Assembly: GCF_025665335.1 (NCBI RefSeq)
Contig: NZ_CP106869.1
Coordinates: 2,134,501 to 2,198,500, forward strand
DNA length: 64,000 bases
Direction: 5' to 3'
From: Xanthomonas sp. AM6
GTDB lineage: Bacteria; Pseudomonadota; Gammaproteobacteria; Xanthomonadales; Xanthomonadaceae
Below, piece after piece: positions 1 to 9,154 of this stretch. A program made the translations under genes and the position numbers. Under the pieces are notes generated by a model that had not been told where the DNA came from, did no database searches, and worked only from the letters and a program-made list of their open reading frames with translations. How positions within the stretch are numbered: the stretch's first letter is position 1; every line of letters begins with the position of its first letter.

Positions 1-1745
1 GCCAGTTCCGCATACAGGCCGCCCTGGGCCAGCAGTTCGGCATGGGTGCCCTGGGCGACGATGCGGCCGTGGTCCATCACCACGATGCGGTCGGCCTTGA
101 GCACGGTCGCCAGGCGGTGCGCGATCACCAGCGTGGTGCGCCCGGCCATCAGCCGTTCCAGCGCCTGCTGCACGGCGTGCTCGCTCTGCGCGTCGAGCGC
201 GCTGGTGGCCTCGTCCAGCAGCAGGATGGGCGCGTCCTTGAGCAGGGCGCGGGCGATGGCGATGCGCTGCTGCTGGCCGCCGGACAGGCGCGCGCCGCGC
301 TCGCCCAGTTCGCTGGCGTAGCCGCCCGGCAACTGGCGGATGAACGTATCGGCCTCGGCCGCGCGCGCCGCGGCCTCGACCTCGGCCTCGCTGGCATCGA
401 GCCGGCCGTAGCGGATGTTGTCGGCCGCGCTGGCCGCGAACAGGGTCGGATGTTGCGGCACCAGGCCGATGCCCTCGCGCAGCTGGGCCGGGTCCAGGTC
501 GCGCAGGTCGGCGCCGTCCACCCGCACCGCGCCGGATTGCGGATCGTGGAAGCGCAGCAGCAGCGACAGCACGGTGCTCTTGCCGGCGCCGGAGGGGCCG
601 ACCAGGGCCACGCTCTCGCCCGGCCGCACGTGCAGGTCGAAGCCGTCCAGCGCCGGATGGTCGGGGCGCTGCGGATAGCGGAACACCACGTTGTCGAAAC
701 GCACCTCGCCGCGCAGCGGCCGCGGCAGCGCGCGCGGCTGCGCCGGGGCCACCACCTCGGGGCGTTCGGCGAACAGCTCGGCGATGCGGCCCATGCCGCC
801 GGCCGCGCGCTGCAGGTCGTTCCAGACTTCGGCCAGCGAGGCCACCGAGCCGCCGCCGAACATCGCATACAGCACAAACTGGCCGAGCGCGCCGGCGCTC
901 AGTTCGCCGGCCGCCACCTCGTGCGCGCCGGACCACAGCACTAGCACGATCGCGCCGAACACCAGCACGATCGCGGTGGCGGTGATCAGCGCCTGCGCGC
1001 GCACCCGGCGCCGCGCCACCTCCACCGACAGCGCCAGCGCCTGGCCGAAGCGGCCGCGCTCGTAGGGTTCGCGCGCATGCGCCTGCACCGTGCGCACCGC
1101 GCCCAGGGTCTCGGCGGCCAGGGTGTTGGCGTCGGCGACGCGGTCCTGGCTGGCGCGCGAGATCTTCTGCAGGCGGCGCGCGCCGAGCACGATCGGCAAC
1201 ACCGCCAGCGGGATGCCGAGCAGCGCGTAGGCGGCCAGGTGCGGGCTGGTCACGAACAGCATCACGATGCTGCCGACCACCGTCACCGTGCTGCGCAGCG
1301 CCACCGACATGGTGCTGCCGATCACCCCGCGCAGCAGCTCGCTGTCGGCCGACAGCCGCGACACCAGTTCGCCGCTGCGGTTGCGGTCGTGGAAGCCGGC
1401 GTGCAGGCCGATCAGGTGCGCGTACAGGCGCCCGCGCAGGTCGGCGACGACCTTCTCGCCCAGCAGCGACACGAAGTAGAAGCGCATCGCGGTGGCGATC
1501 GCCAGCACCACCGCCACCGCGAACAGCAGCGCGAAGGACTGGTTGATCCGGCCGCCGTCGCTGAAGCCGTGGTCGATCATCTGCCGCACCGCCACCGGCA
1601 GGCTCAGCGTCGCGCTGGAGGACACCGCCAGCGCCAGCAGCCAGGCGCAGAACAGGCCGCGCTGGCGCTGCACGAACGGCCACAAAGTGCGCAGGCTGCC
1701 GAGCTTGCGCAGCGACTTGGCCTGGTCGGCCGACGGATCGTTCAT
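1..1745 (-). CDS. ABC exporter half-transporter, permease fused to ATPase (C-terminus beyond window)
   Basis: This is an inner-membrane ABC exporter of the MsbA/multidrug (ABCB) type, and about 581 residues lie in the window. An N-terminal six-helix membrane domain (about residues 20-300) is followed by the nucleotide-binding domain with Walker A GPSGAGKST near residue 382, signature LSGGQQQR near 485, Walker B ILLLDEATSALD and the H-loop motif VIAHRLAT. Fused membrane and ATPase domains imply that it works as a homo- or heterodimer. Substrate is unknown; the family exports lipids, peptides or drugs. The ATG overlaps the stop of the upstream yigZ-like gene, so the two are translationally coupled. 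The reading frame runs off the left edge only a few residues after the D-loop region's downstream end, so little is missing. Confidence 0.93.
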   Translation of the reverse strand, partial: MNDPSADQAKSLRKLGSLRTLWPFVQRQRGLFCAWLLALAVSSSATLSLPVAVRQMIDHGFSDGGRINQSFALLFAVAVVLAIATAMRFYFVSLLGEKVVADLRGRLYAHLIGLHAGFHDRNRSGELVSRLSADSELLRGVIGSTMSVALRSTVTVVGSIVMLFVTSPHLAAYALLGIPLAVLPIVLGARRLQKISRASQDRVADANTLAAETLGAVRTVQAHAREPYERGRFGQALALSVEVARRRVRAQALITATAIVLVFGAIVLVLWSGAHEVAAGELSAGALGQFVLYAMFGGGSVASLAEVWNDLQRAAGGMGRIAELFAERPEVVAPAQPRALPRPLRGEVRFDNVVFRYPQRPDHPALDGFDLHVRPGESVALVGPSGAGKSTVLSLLLRFHDPQSGAVRVDGADLRDLDPAQLREGIGLVPQHPTLFAASAADNIRYGRLDASEAEVEAAARAAEADTFIRQLPGGYASELGERGARLSGGQQQRIAIARALLKDAPILLLDEATSALDAQSEHAVQQALERLMAGRTTLVIAHRLATVLKADRIVVMDHGRIVAQGTHAELLAQGGLYAEL

Positions 1746-2344
1746 GCGGGGGAGGATTCCGAGCAGCGGACCCTGTTCCGAGTGGCGTCGCGCAGCCGGG
1801 TTTTCAAGGCGTCGAGGCGATCGCTGGGCAGGCGCAGGCGCAGTTCGGCGCCATCGGCGTCGAAGCGTTCATCGAGTTTCTCGGCGGCGCAGGCGCCCAG
1901 CGCCGCGTGCACGATGCCCAGATCGTCGAACTCGCAGTGCAGGGTCAGCAGGCTCAGCGCCAGCAGCGGCTGCCGCGGCGCCAGCCGCAGGCACTCGGCG
2001 GCGCTGCCACCGTAGGCGCGGACCAGGCCGCCGGCGCCGAGCTTGATGCCGCCGTACCAGCGCGTGACCACCACCGCCACGCGGTCGAAGCCCTGGCCAT
2101 CGATCGCCGCCAGGATCGGCCTGCCGGCGGTGCCGGCCGGTTCGCCGTCGTCGCTGGAGCGGTACTCGTCGCCGAACCGGTAGGCCCAGCAGTTGTGGGT
2201 GGCGTCGGCCACCGCGACCTGCTGCACGAACGCCATTGCCGCATTGGCGTCGGCGATCGGCGCCGCCTGGGCCAGGAAGCGGCTGTGCTTGATGTCCACG
2301 CTGTGGCTGACGGGATGGGGGAGCGTATCGGGCATCGGCGCCAT
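1742..2344 (-). CDS. yigZ: YigZ/IMPACT family protein
   Basis: This is a small cytoplasmic protein of the YigZ/YvyE (IMPACT) family, of about 200 residues as usual for the family. The family signature region DDGEPAGTAGRPIL and the following VVVTRWYGGIKLGAGGL are intact, and the N-terminal KHSRFLA motif is present. The biochemical role in bacteria is not settled; eukaryotic IMPACT acts on translational control. The start is uncertain: ATG at 2344 or 2335 both fit homologues, and no strong ribosome-binding site distinguishes them. The stop overlaps the start of the ABC exporter by four bases (ATGA), which suggests a two-gene operon. Confidence 0.88.
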   Translation of the reverse strand: MAPMPDTLPHPVSHSVDIKHSRFLAQAAPIADANAAMAFVQQVAVADATHNCWAYRFGDEYRSSDDGEPAGTAGRPILAAIDGQGFDRVAVVVTRWYGGIKLGAGGLVRAYGGSAAECLRLAPRQPLLALSLLTLHCEFDDLGIVHAALGACAAEKLDERFDADGAELRLRLPSDRLDALKTRLRDATRNRVRCSESSPA

Positions 2345-2467
2345 TCTAGACGAGGCGCCGCGGCGGGCCACCGATGCCGCCGGTCGGTCGATGCCGTCGC
2401 GGTTCGGGTGTGGGATCGATGCCGGCAATGCGCGCTACTCCGGCGCGCGGCTATTCCGGCATCGCGC

Positions 2468-4003
2468 TCAACGGCGCTCGTCCACCGCTGCGGGCGCAGC
2501 GGATCCGGGCGCGGGCGCGGGAAACGCGGGCGCGGCGAACGCCACCGGGTCCAGCGCCGCTTCCGCCGGCAGGGTGCGGGTGTCGCCGTCGCGCAGGAAC
2601 GCGTAGACCTTGGCGGCGAGCTCGGGCCGGCTGCGCAGCAGGGCGAAGGTGCCGTTGTGTTGCGCGCGATGCAGCACCACGGTGCGGCTGTTGGGGAAGT
2701 AGGGCAGCAGCGCCAGGGTGTTCTCCAGCGGCGTGGAGGTGTCCCAGTCGCCCTGCACGAACAGCACCGGGGTCGGGTCCAGCACCGGTGCGCGCAGCGC
2801 GTCGCCGGCGTCGGCGGTGGCCCATTCGCCCTTGGTCGCCAGATACGCGGCGAAGTTCCAGCGCCCGAGCAGCGGCAGCGCCGGGTCGCTCCACAGCAGG
2901 CGCTTGCGCGGCGCGCTCATGTCCAGGCCGATGTTGATCAGCGGATTGATCAGCGCGCGCGTCTCCGGCGCGCGCCAGGCGATGGCGTCGCGCGCCCAGT
3001 CGTCGTAGTGGCCGTGGTAGGCCGAGAGCACGAAGCGCGGGAAGGTCGCGGCGTTCGCGGAGTAGGTGATCAGCGCGAGCTGGTAGTCCTCCAGCCCCAG
3101 CGCCACCTGCTGCCGGGTGCCGTCGTGCTCGACCTCCACGCGGACCGACGCGGCGGCCAGGCGCTCCCGCGTCGCCTGCATCGCCGCGATCATGCCGCCG
3201 GGGGGCAGGTAAGGCGCCAGCGCGGGCGCCTGGTCGGCTTCGGCGGCGATGCGCTGGAACGCGGCGAACACCTGCGAGGGTTGGTCGTAGCCGGCGTCCA
3301 GCGGTTCGGTGGCGGAGATCACCGCGCGCGCCACGCGCCCGGGATGGCGCTTGAGCACCGCGAACGCCCACTGCGAACCGAAGCTGGCGGCGACCAGGCT
3401 GATCCTGTCGTAGCCCAGCGCCCTGCGCAGGTCGTCGACGTCGTCGGCGATCTGCGCGATCGAATAGCCGGACAGATCGGCCTGCGGATAGGCGGCCTGC
3501 GCGCGCCGCGCCAGGTCGCGGGTGATCGCGATGTCCTGCGCGGTGGTCATCGGCTGGTCCAGCGGCAAGGCCGGCGTGTCCAGTTCCATCCGTTCGCCGC
3601 GCAGGGTGTAGCCGCGCTGCTCGACCACCACCAGGTCGGCCACCTCCGCATAGGCCTGCCACGCCTTGACGCGGCGCCTGGCGGTGTCGTCGCGATCGAG
3701 CACGATGTCGAGCATCGTCGTGCCCGGCCCGCCCGCCAGCAGGAAGATCGGCGGCGCGCCGCTCGGGCGGCTGGCCTTGACCCGGGCGAAGCCGACCTGG
3801 ATCGGGCGGCTATCCGGTTTGTCGCGGTTCTCCGGCACCGACAGCGTGCCGATCTCGTAGGGCATCGGCGTGCCGTCGATCGCAGTGGCGAGCGCGTGTT
3901 CCATGCTGATGCGCGCAGGCGGCGCGATCGTCTGCGCGTGGCAGGCCAGCGCCCAGCCGAGCAGGACCGCAGGCAGTGCGAGACGGGCAATCGGGCTGCG
4001 CAT
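2468..4003 (-). CDS. Secreted alpha/beta hydrolase, proline iminopeptidase/TAP-like
   Basis: This 511-residue protein has a cleavable signal peptide (MRSPIARLALPAVLLGWALA, then CHAQ), so it should act in the periplasm or outside. The hydrolase fold shows the oxyanion segment LLAGGPGTT, the nucleophile region LVAASFGSQW (Ser about 207), the acidic residue in FVQGDWDTSTP and the catalytic histidine in HRAQHNGTF. Size and motifs match the tripeptidyl-peptidase/prolyl aminopeptidase branch, although the substrate cannot be read from sequence. The nucleophile elbow is A-A-S-F-G rather than the usual G-x-S-x-G. The ATG at 4003 is preferred over 4039 because it starts the signal peptide directly. 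The C-terminal 35 residues are rich in Ala and Pro. Confidence 0.85.
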   Translation of the reverse strand: MRSPIARLALPAVLLGWALACHAQTIAPPARISMEHALATAIDGTPMPYEIGTLSVPENRDKPDSRPIQVGFARVKASRPSGAPPIFLLAGGPGTTMLDIVLDRDDTARRRVKAWQAYAEVADLVVVEQRGYTLRGERMELDTPALPLDQPMTTAQDIAITRDLARRAQAAYPQADLSGYSIAQIADDVDDLRRALGYDRISLVAASFGSQWAFAVLKRHPGRVARAVISATEPLDAGYDQPSQVFAAFQRIAAEADQAPALAPYLPPGGMIAAMQATRERLAAASVRVEVEHDGTRQQVALGLEDYQLALITYSANAATFPRFVLSAYHGHYDDWARDAIAWRAPETRALINPLINIGLDMSAPRKRLLWSDPALPLLGRWNFAAYLATKGEWATADAGDALRAPVLDPTPVLFVQGDWDTSTPLENTLALLPYFPNSRTVVLHRAQHNGTFALLRSRPELAAKVYAFLRDGDTRTLPAEAALDPVAFAAPAFPAPAPGSAAPAAVDERR

Positions 4004-4258
4004 GGCGGGCGTCGCTCGGGACAGAGCGGCAACATCCATCCGCGCCCGGCGACTGTCAAGCGGATCGCCGGGACTGCTGCCGTCGCGGGATGCGGTGGCC
4101 GTTTGCCGGGGGCAGGTTGTTCGGCACCTGCGGGCGGATGGGGCCGCGGCTCATCCGGGGGTCTTGCGGTTGCGGGGGCTTACGGGTCCCGGCGGGTTGG
4201 CGGTCAGGCCGGGCCCGCTCGGCCTCACACGCGCAGCCGGCGGCGTCCAGCGCGCGGC

Positions 4259-5389
4259 TCAGTCGAGCAGGGCGCGAAGGTCGTCGGGGATATGCGCGCG
4301 CGGATGCGCGTGCTGGAACCGCTGCAGGCTGGCGCGCGCAGCCGCGTGTTCGCCTGCGTCGCGGCGTTCGCGGATGCGTTGCAGCCATTGCCGCCGCGAC
4401 AGCCGCGCGTCCGCATCCGCGACGGTCTCGAATGCCGCGTCGGCGGGGGACGCGGTCGCGGCGAACGGAATCCTGTCTTCGGCGATCGGCGGCGCGGCGG
4501 GCGCCGCAGGCGCTGGCGCTGGCGCGGCCATGAGACCGCCTTCCACGCGTGCGTCGGATGCAGCGGTCTTTGCCTGCGTGCGGGCCGGCGCTTCCCGGCG
4601 CGCGCCCAGGGTCTGGTCGCGCTCCTGGACGGTGGAGCGCTGTTCCCACTGTGCGGCCGACTCCTGCTGGGTGCGCGCCGTCGCAGCGTTCGCACGTGCA
4701 TCCTGCGCGTCCTCCGCGAGCGCGGGCGCGGGCATCGGTGCGGGCGGCGCAGGCGGTGCCGGAGGCGCGATCATCCGCGGTGCCGGCTTCGCTGCGACGA
4801 CCGGCGCCGGTTCGGCGACGACCTGTGCCGGTGCGGACGCCGCTGTCGGCAGGATTTCCTGCATGGCCTGGGCGCTCGCCGATGGCGGCGGTGGTGCGGG
4901 CCGTGCCTGCGCCGCGTCCTTCTGCGCAGCGGCGTCGGTCGGCGGGGCGGGGGTGGCAGGCGCCGGCGCTGGCGCTGCGGATTCTGCCGTCTCCGGGGCC
5001 GCAGGCGCCGGCGCTGCGGCCGGCATCGGTACGGGCGCGGGCGGGGTCCGCAGTTGCCAGGCGATGCCGACCGCCAGGGTCAGCGACGCCGCCAGTCCGG
5101 TCCAGGCCGGCCAACGCGTGCGACGCCTGGCAACGGTCGACGGTGTCGCGCGCGCCGGCTGCGGCGCCGCGGCGATCGGCGCCGGCCGCACGGCATCGGC
5201 ACCGGCACCGGCATCGGGTTCGGAGCGCGCATCCCCTTGCGGCACGGCCGCCGGGGCAGGCGCCACCGCAGCACGCGCCGCGGCCAGGATCGCCGCGTCC
5301 AGCGCCGCCGACGGCAGCGCCGGCCGGCCCAGGCGCAGGCGTTCGGCGAGGGCGCGTTCTTCCGGGGTCAGCGGCTCGTCGGCGTTCAT
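4259..5389 (-). CDS. Membrane anti-sigma factor with Pro/Ala-rich region
   Basis: This 376-residue protein is probably the cognate anti-sigma factor of the ECF sigma gene directly upstream, whose stop overlaps its ATG (ATGA). A cytoplasmic N-terminal part (about 1-95, beginning MNADEPLTPEERALAERLRL) leads to one transmembrane helix near WPAWTGLAASLTLAVGIAW. About 230 residues of low-complexity Ala/Pro sequence follow, presumably periplasmic. The last 50 residues are non-repetitive and charged (RRQWLQRIRERRDAGEHAAA) and look like a folded domain. No zinc-binding HxxxCxxC anti-sigma motif was seen, so the assignment rests on topology and gene order. Confidence 0.75.
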   Translation of the reverse strand: MNADEPLTPEERALAERLRLGRPALPSAALDAAILAAARAAVAPAPAAVPQGDARSEPDAGAGADAVRPAPIAAAPQPARATPSTVARRRTRWPAWTGLAASLTLAVGIAWQLRTPPAPVPMPAAAPAPAAPETAESAAPAPAPATPAPPTDAAAQKDAAQARPAPPPPSASAQAMQEILPTAASAPAQVVAEPAPVVAAKPAPRMIAPPAPPAPPAPMPAPALAEDAQDARANAATARTQQESAAQWEQRSTVQERDQTLGARREAPARTQAKTAASDARVEGGLMAAPAPAPAAPAAPPIAEDRIPFAATASPADAAFETVADADARLSRRQWLQRIRERRDAGEHAAARASLQRFQHAHPRAHIPDDLRALLD

Positions 5390-6027
5390 TCGCCCAGCCT
5401 CGCGCGCAGTTTGTCCATCGCATAGCGCAGCCGCGACTTGACCGTCTCGCGGCCGACTCCGGTGATCTGTCCGATCTCCTCCAGGCTCAGTTCCTGTTCC
5501 AGGCGCAGCAGCAGCACTTCGCGTTGGTCCTCCGGCAGGTCGTCGAGCGCCAGTTGCAGCTGGCGCCGCTGTTCGAACGCGGACAGCTGCCGCTCCGGGG
5601 TATCCGGATCCGGCACGCTGGCGGTGCGCAGGTCGGCGTCGGCCGGCGCGGCCGGGCGGTGCTTGGCCGCGCGCCAGTGGTCGCCGAGCCGATTGTGGGC
5701 GATGCGCAGCAGCCAGGTACTGAATGCGGCCTGCGGCTGCCAGCCCTGGCGTGCGGCGATGACCCGCTGCCACACGTCCTGGAACATCTCCTCGGCCAGC
5801 GCCACGTCGCGCAGCTGGCGCAGCAGGTAGTGGTAGAGGCGGCCGCGGTGACGCGCGTACAGGGCCTCGAACGCGCCGGCGTCGCCGGCCGCATAGGCCA
5901 GCATCAGGGCTTCATCGCTCGTTTCGACCAGGGCGTCCACGGCGGCAAGCCTAAGCGTTCGCCGGCCCGCCGCATAGCGCGGCGTGGGCGAGGTGGCGAC
6001 GGCCGGGGACGGGAGGGCAGGAGGCAT
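5386..6027 (-). CDS. ECF-type RNA polymerase sigma factor
   Basis: This is a sigma-70 family factor of the extracytoplasmic function class. Region 2 is visible as ALYARHRGRLYHYLLRQL followed by AEEMFQDVWQRVI, and region 4 as LPEDQREVLLLRLEQELSLE and GVGRETVKSRLRYAMDKLR. It lacks regions 1 and 3, as expected for the class. The coordinates use ATG at 6027 (213 residues); a GTG at 5940 would give 184 residues starting just before ETSDEALML and is equally plausible, because neither has a clear ribosome-binding site. It is coupled to the downstream membrane anti-sigma gene. Confidence 0.9.
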   Translation of the reverse strand: MPPALPSPAVATSPTPRYAAGRRTLRLAAVDALVETSDEALMLAYAAGDAGAFEALYARHRGRLYHYLLRQLRDVALAEEMFQDVWQRVIAARQGWQPQAAFSTWLLRIAHNRLGDHWRAAKHRPAAPADADLRTASVPDPDTPERQLSAFEQRRQLQLALDDLPEDQREVLLLRLEQELSLEEIGQITGVGRETVKSRLRYAMDKLRARLGE

Positions 6028-6153
6028 CGTAGACAGTGAACGTACCGGCGGCACGGACGGGGTCATTCGCGCGTGCGCCCGTTCACGCAGAAGGTATGCT
6101 GGCGGCAGGGGGAGACGTGGGGCAGGTCCGACGTCATGTAGGAGTTGTTGTCG

Positions 6154-9024
6154 ATGTTCAAGCCGTCCGCGATCGCCCGCCAGGATCAACCCGACGGCCA
6201 CGCTTCCATACAGACCGCAGCCGCGCTGTGCGGCTTGCTGCCGCCGGGCAGCGATGTGGCCATCGCCTGCGGCGACGGCGCGGTCGGGCGCCTGTTCGGC
6301 GCCACGCCGCATGCGCCGGCATGGCTGCCGGCGCTGGTGCTGCGCAGCCTCACCGAAAGCGTGACCGCGCCCGCGCAGGCGCTGCTGCACGTGCTGCGCA
6401 CGCCGGACGGCGCCTGCGTGGCCGTGGCCGCACGGCTGGAACAGCCGCTGGCCGCGCCGCAGCGCGCGGCCTGGTGCGAGATGGCGGCCGCGTTCGGCCT
6501 GGCGCTGCTGGAAACGGAGCGGATGCGCGCGCGCATCGAGGGCCTGGAGAAATCCAAGCAGCTGCAGCAGGCGCTGTACGAGATCGCCGACCTGGCCGGC
6601 GCGGACCTGGAAATGGGGCAGATGCTGCAGCACGTGCATTCGGTGCTGGCCTCGCTGATGTACGCGGAGAACTGCTACATCGTCGAGTACGACGAAGAGC
6701 AGCAAAGCATGCGTTTCCTGTATTTCTGCGACAAGCACGACGACTTCGTCGCCGACCCGGAGCAGCTGTACTTCCAGCGCGACATGCCCAGCAGCCTCAC
6801 CTTCGCCCTGCTGCGCCACGGCCAGGCGGTGCGCGGGCCGTCCGAGCAGGTGCGCGAACGCCTGCGGGTGCGCTACGACCGCCGCCATGGGCCGGACAGC
6901 AAGGATTGGCTGGGCGTGCCGATGCTGCGCGAGGGCCGCGTCTGCGGCGCGATCGTGGTGCAGAACTACGACCGTGCGATGCACTACACCGACGCCGACC
7001 GCGCGCTGCTGGCCTACGTCGCCCAGCACGTGCTGACCGCGATGGACCGGCGCCACGCGCAGGTGCAGCTGGAGCGGCGCGTGCAGCTGCGCACCCAGGA
7101 GCTGCAGCGCGCCAACCACGACCTGCAGGACGAGATCCTGGAGCGCAAGCGCGCCGAAACCCTGCAGCTGGCGCTGTTCCGCATCGCCGAGCTGGCGATC
7201 CGCTCGGAGAGCCTGCAGCAGTTCTACGCCGAGGTGCATGCCATCGTCGGCGGGCTGATCGATGCGCGCAACCTGTACATCGCCCTGCTGTCCGACGACG
7301 GCAAGATGCTGGAATTCGTCTACTCGGTGGACGAGTACAGCCCGCGGCGGCCGCTGCGCCGGCGCGGCAAGGGCCTGACCGAATACGTGATGCGCAAGCG
7401 CCAGCCGTCGTTGCTGGGACTGGCGGACATCGAGGCGCTGGTGGCGCAGGGCGAGGTGCAGGAGTACGGCACGCGCTCGCACAGCTGGCTCGGCGTGCCG
7501 CTGTTCGACGAGGGCGAGGTGGTCGGCGCGATCGTGGTGCAGAGCTACACCACACAGGTGCGCTTCACCGAATACGACCAGCGCCTGCTGACCTTCGTCG
7601 CCCACAACGTCGGCGGCGGCCTGGCGCGGCAACGCGCGCAGGAGCGGCTGCAGCTGGCGCATGCCGAACTGGAGCAGCGCGTGGCCGAGCGCACCCGCGA
7701 GCTGGCCGAGGTCAACCAGCAACTGTTGGCGCAGATCGCCGAGCGCTGGCGCGCCGAGCAGCGCCTGACCCACCAGGCGCTGCACGACGCGCTGACCGGG
7801 CTGCCGAACCGCTCGCACCTGCTGGACCGGCTCGGCGAAGCGATCAGCCGCGCGCGCAACGGCGACGGCATGTCCTTCGCGGTGCTGTTCCTGGACCTGG
7901 ACCGCTTCAAGCTGGTCAACGACAGCATCGGCCATGCCGCCGGCGACGAGATGCTGGTGGAGGTGGCCAAGCGCATCGTGTCCACCATCCGCAGCGACGA
8001 CGTAGTCGCGCGCCTGGGCGGCGACGAGTTCGCGATCCTGGTGCAGTGCGCGGACGGCCTGGAGGGCGCGCGCGAACTGGCGCAGCGCCTGCTCGGCGTG
8101 CTCGGCCAGCCGATGTGGGTGGCCGGCCGCGAGCTGTTCCCGTCCGGCAGCCTGGGCATCGCGGCCTGGCATCCGCGCTACAGCAGCGGCGAGGAACTGC
8201 TGCGCGACGCGGACGCGGCGATGTACCGGGCCAAGGCGCAGACCCAGGACCGCTGCGCGGTGTTCGACGAGGCGATGCGCGAGGCGGCGCTGCGCAGCCT
8301 GGACCTGGAGGCGGACCTGCGGCGGGCGATCAAGAACGGCGACTTCGAGCCGTTCTATCAGCCGATCGTGCGCCTGGGCGACGGCCAGGTGACCGGCCAC
8401 GAGGCGCTGCTGCGCTGGCGTCACGAGAGCCGCGGACTATTGGTGCCCAGCCAGTTCATCGATCTGGGCGAGGACAGCGGGCTGATCGAGCAGGTGGACT
8501 GGCTGCTGTACGAGCAGGTGATCCAGCGCCTGGCCCGGGGCGGCGACGGCTACGTCTCGGTCAACGTGTCGCCGCGGCATTTCCGTTCACCGGACTTCAC
8601 CGATCGGCTGTTCGGCCTGATCGATACCGCCGGTGCCGATCCGCGGCGCTTGCGGGTGGAGATCACGGAGGTGGCGCTGCTCGACGATGCGCCGCGGACG
8701 TTGACGATCCTGCAGGCGCTGCGCGAGCGGGGGGTGTTGGCGCAGTTGGACGATTTCGGCACGGGATTCTCGGCCTTGTCGTATCTGCATCGGTTTCCGA
8801 TCTCGGCGCTGAAGATCGACCAGAGTTTCGTGGCCGGGCTGCATGGGGACAGCGGGACCGGCAGTTACGCGCTGGTGCGCAGCATCCTGGCGTTGGCCGG
8901 TACGCTGGGGATCGAGACGATCGGGGAAGGGATCGAGACGGAGCAGCAGTTGGCGACGTTGCGCGAGTTGGGGTGCGATTATGGGCAGGGGTATCTGTTG
9001 GGGCGGCCTGCGCAGCACGATTGA
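6154..9024 (+). CDS. GAF-GAF-GGDEF-EAL cyclic-di-GMP turnover protein
   Basis: This 956-residue cytoplasmic protein should control cyclic di-GMP levels. Two GAF-like sensor regions (about 140-290 and 340-490) share the segments WLGVPM/WLGVPLFDEGE and GAIVVQ. A coiled coil rich in Gln and Arg leads into a diguanylate cyclase domain with intact GGDEF at 622-626 and an I-site RSDD exactly five residues upstream. The C-terminal phosphodiesterase domain keeps EALLRW at 750-755 and DDFGTG near 866, so both activities look possible. ATG 6154 is chosen because an AGGAG lies nine bases upstream; TTG codons at 6145 and 6148 are less likely. No membrane segment was seen and there is no obvious operon partner. 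Confidence 0.93.
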   Translation: MFKPSAIARQDQPDGHASIQTAAALCGLLPPGSDVAIACGDGAVGRLFGATPHAPAWLPALVLRSLTESVTAPAQALLHVLRTPDGACVAVAARLEQPLAAPQRAAWCEMAAAFGLALLETERMRARIEGLEKSKQLQQALYEIADLAGADLEMGQMLQHVHSVLASLMYAENCYIVEYDEEQQSMRFLYFCDKHDDFVADPEQLYFQRDMPSSLTFALLRHGQAVRGPSEQVRERLRVRYDRRHGPDSKDWLGVPMLREGRVCGAIVVQNYDRAMHYTDADRALLAYVAQHVLTAMDRRHAQVQLERRVQLRTQELQRANHDLQDEILERKRAETLQLALFRIAELAIRSESLQQFYAEVHAIVGGLIDARNLYIALLSDDGKMLEFVYSVDEYSPRRPLRRRGKGLTEYVMRKRQPSLLGLADIEALVAQGEVQEYGTRSHSWLGVPLFDEGEVVGAIVVQSYTTQVRFTEYDQRLLTFVAHNVGGGLARQRAQERLQLAHAELEQRVAERTRELAEVNQQLLAQIAERWRAEQRLTHQALHDALTGLPNRSHLLDRLGEAISRARNGDGMSFAVLFLDLDRFKLVNDSIGHAAGDEMLVEVAKRIVSTIRSDDVVARLGGDEFAILVQCADGLEGARELAQRLLGVLGQPMWVAGRELFPSGSLGIAAWHPRYSSGEELLRDADAAMYRAKAQTQDRCAVFDEAMREAALRSLDLEADLRRAIKNGDFEPFYQPIVRLGDGQVTGHEALLRWRHESRGLLVPSQFIDLGEDSGLIEQVDWLLYEQVIQRLARGGDGYVSVNVSPRHFRSPDFTDRLFGLIDTAGADPRRLRVEITEVALLDDAPRTLTILQALRERGVLAQLDDFGTGFSALSYLHRFPISALKIDQSFVAGLHGDSGTGSYALVRSILALAGTLGIETIGEGIETEQQLATLRELGCDYGQGYLLGRPAQHD

Positions 9025-9154
9025 TGGTGGCGCCTGTTGGTCCTGAAGGCGGCGCGCTTCGCTGGCCGGCGGACGAAGCATGCGGCGCCGCAGGTTCCGC
9101 GCGCCTGGCCGCGCGACCGGGTGGCCGCGGGCATGGGAGCGCCGCCAGGCGGTT

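Noticed and set aside
1907-5425. 1172-codon plus-strand frame opposite yigZ, the hydrolase and the anti-sigma gene
   Set aside because: The translation is low-complexity Arg/Gly/Ala-rich and the opposite strand carries recognisable proteins with motifs.
6900-8424. Extension of the sigma-factor frame across the GGDEF-EAL gene on the minus strand
   Set aside because: Only the part up to 6027 has sigma homology; the rest is antisense to a conserved gene.
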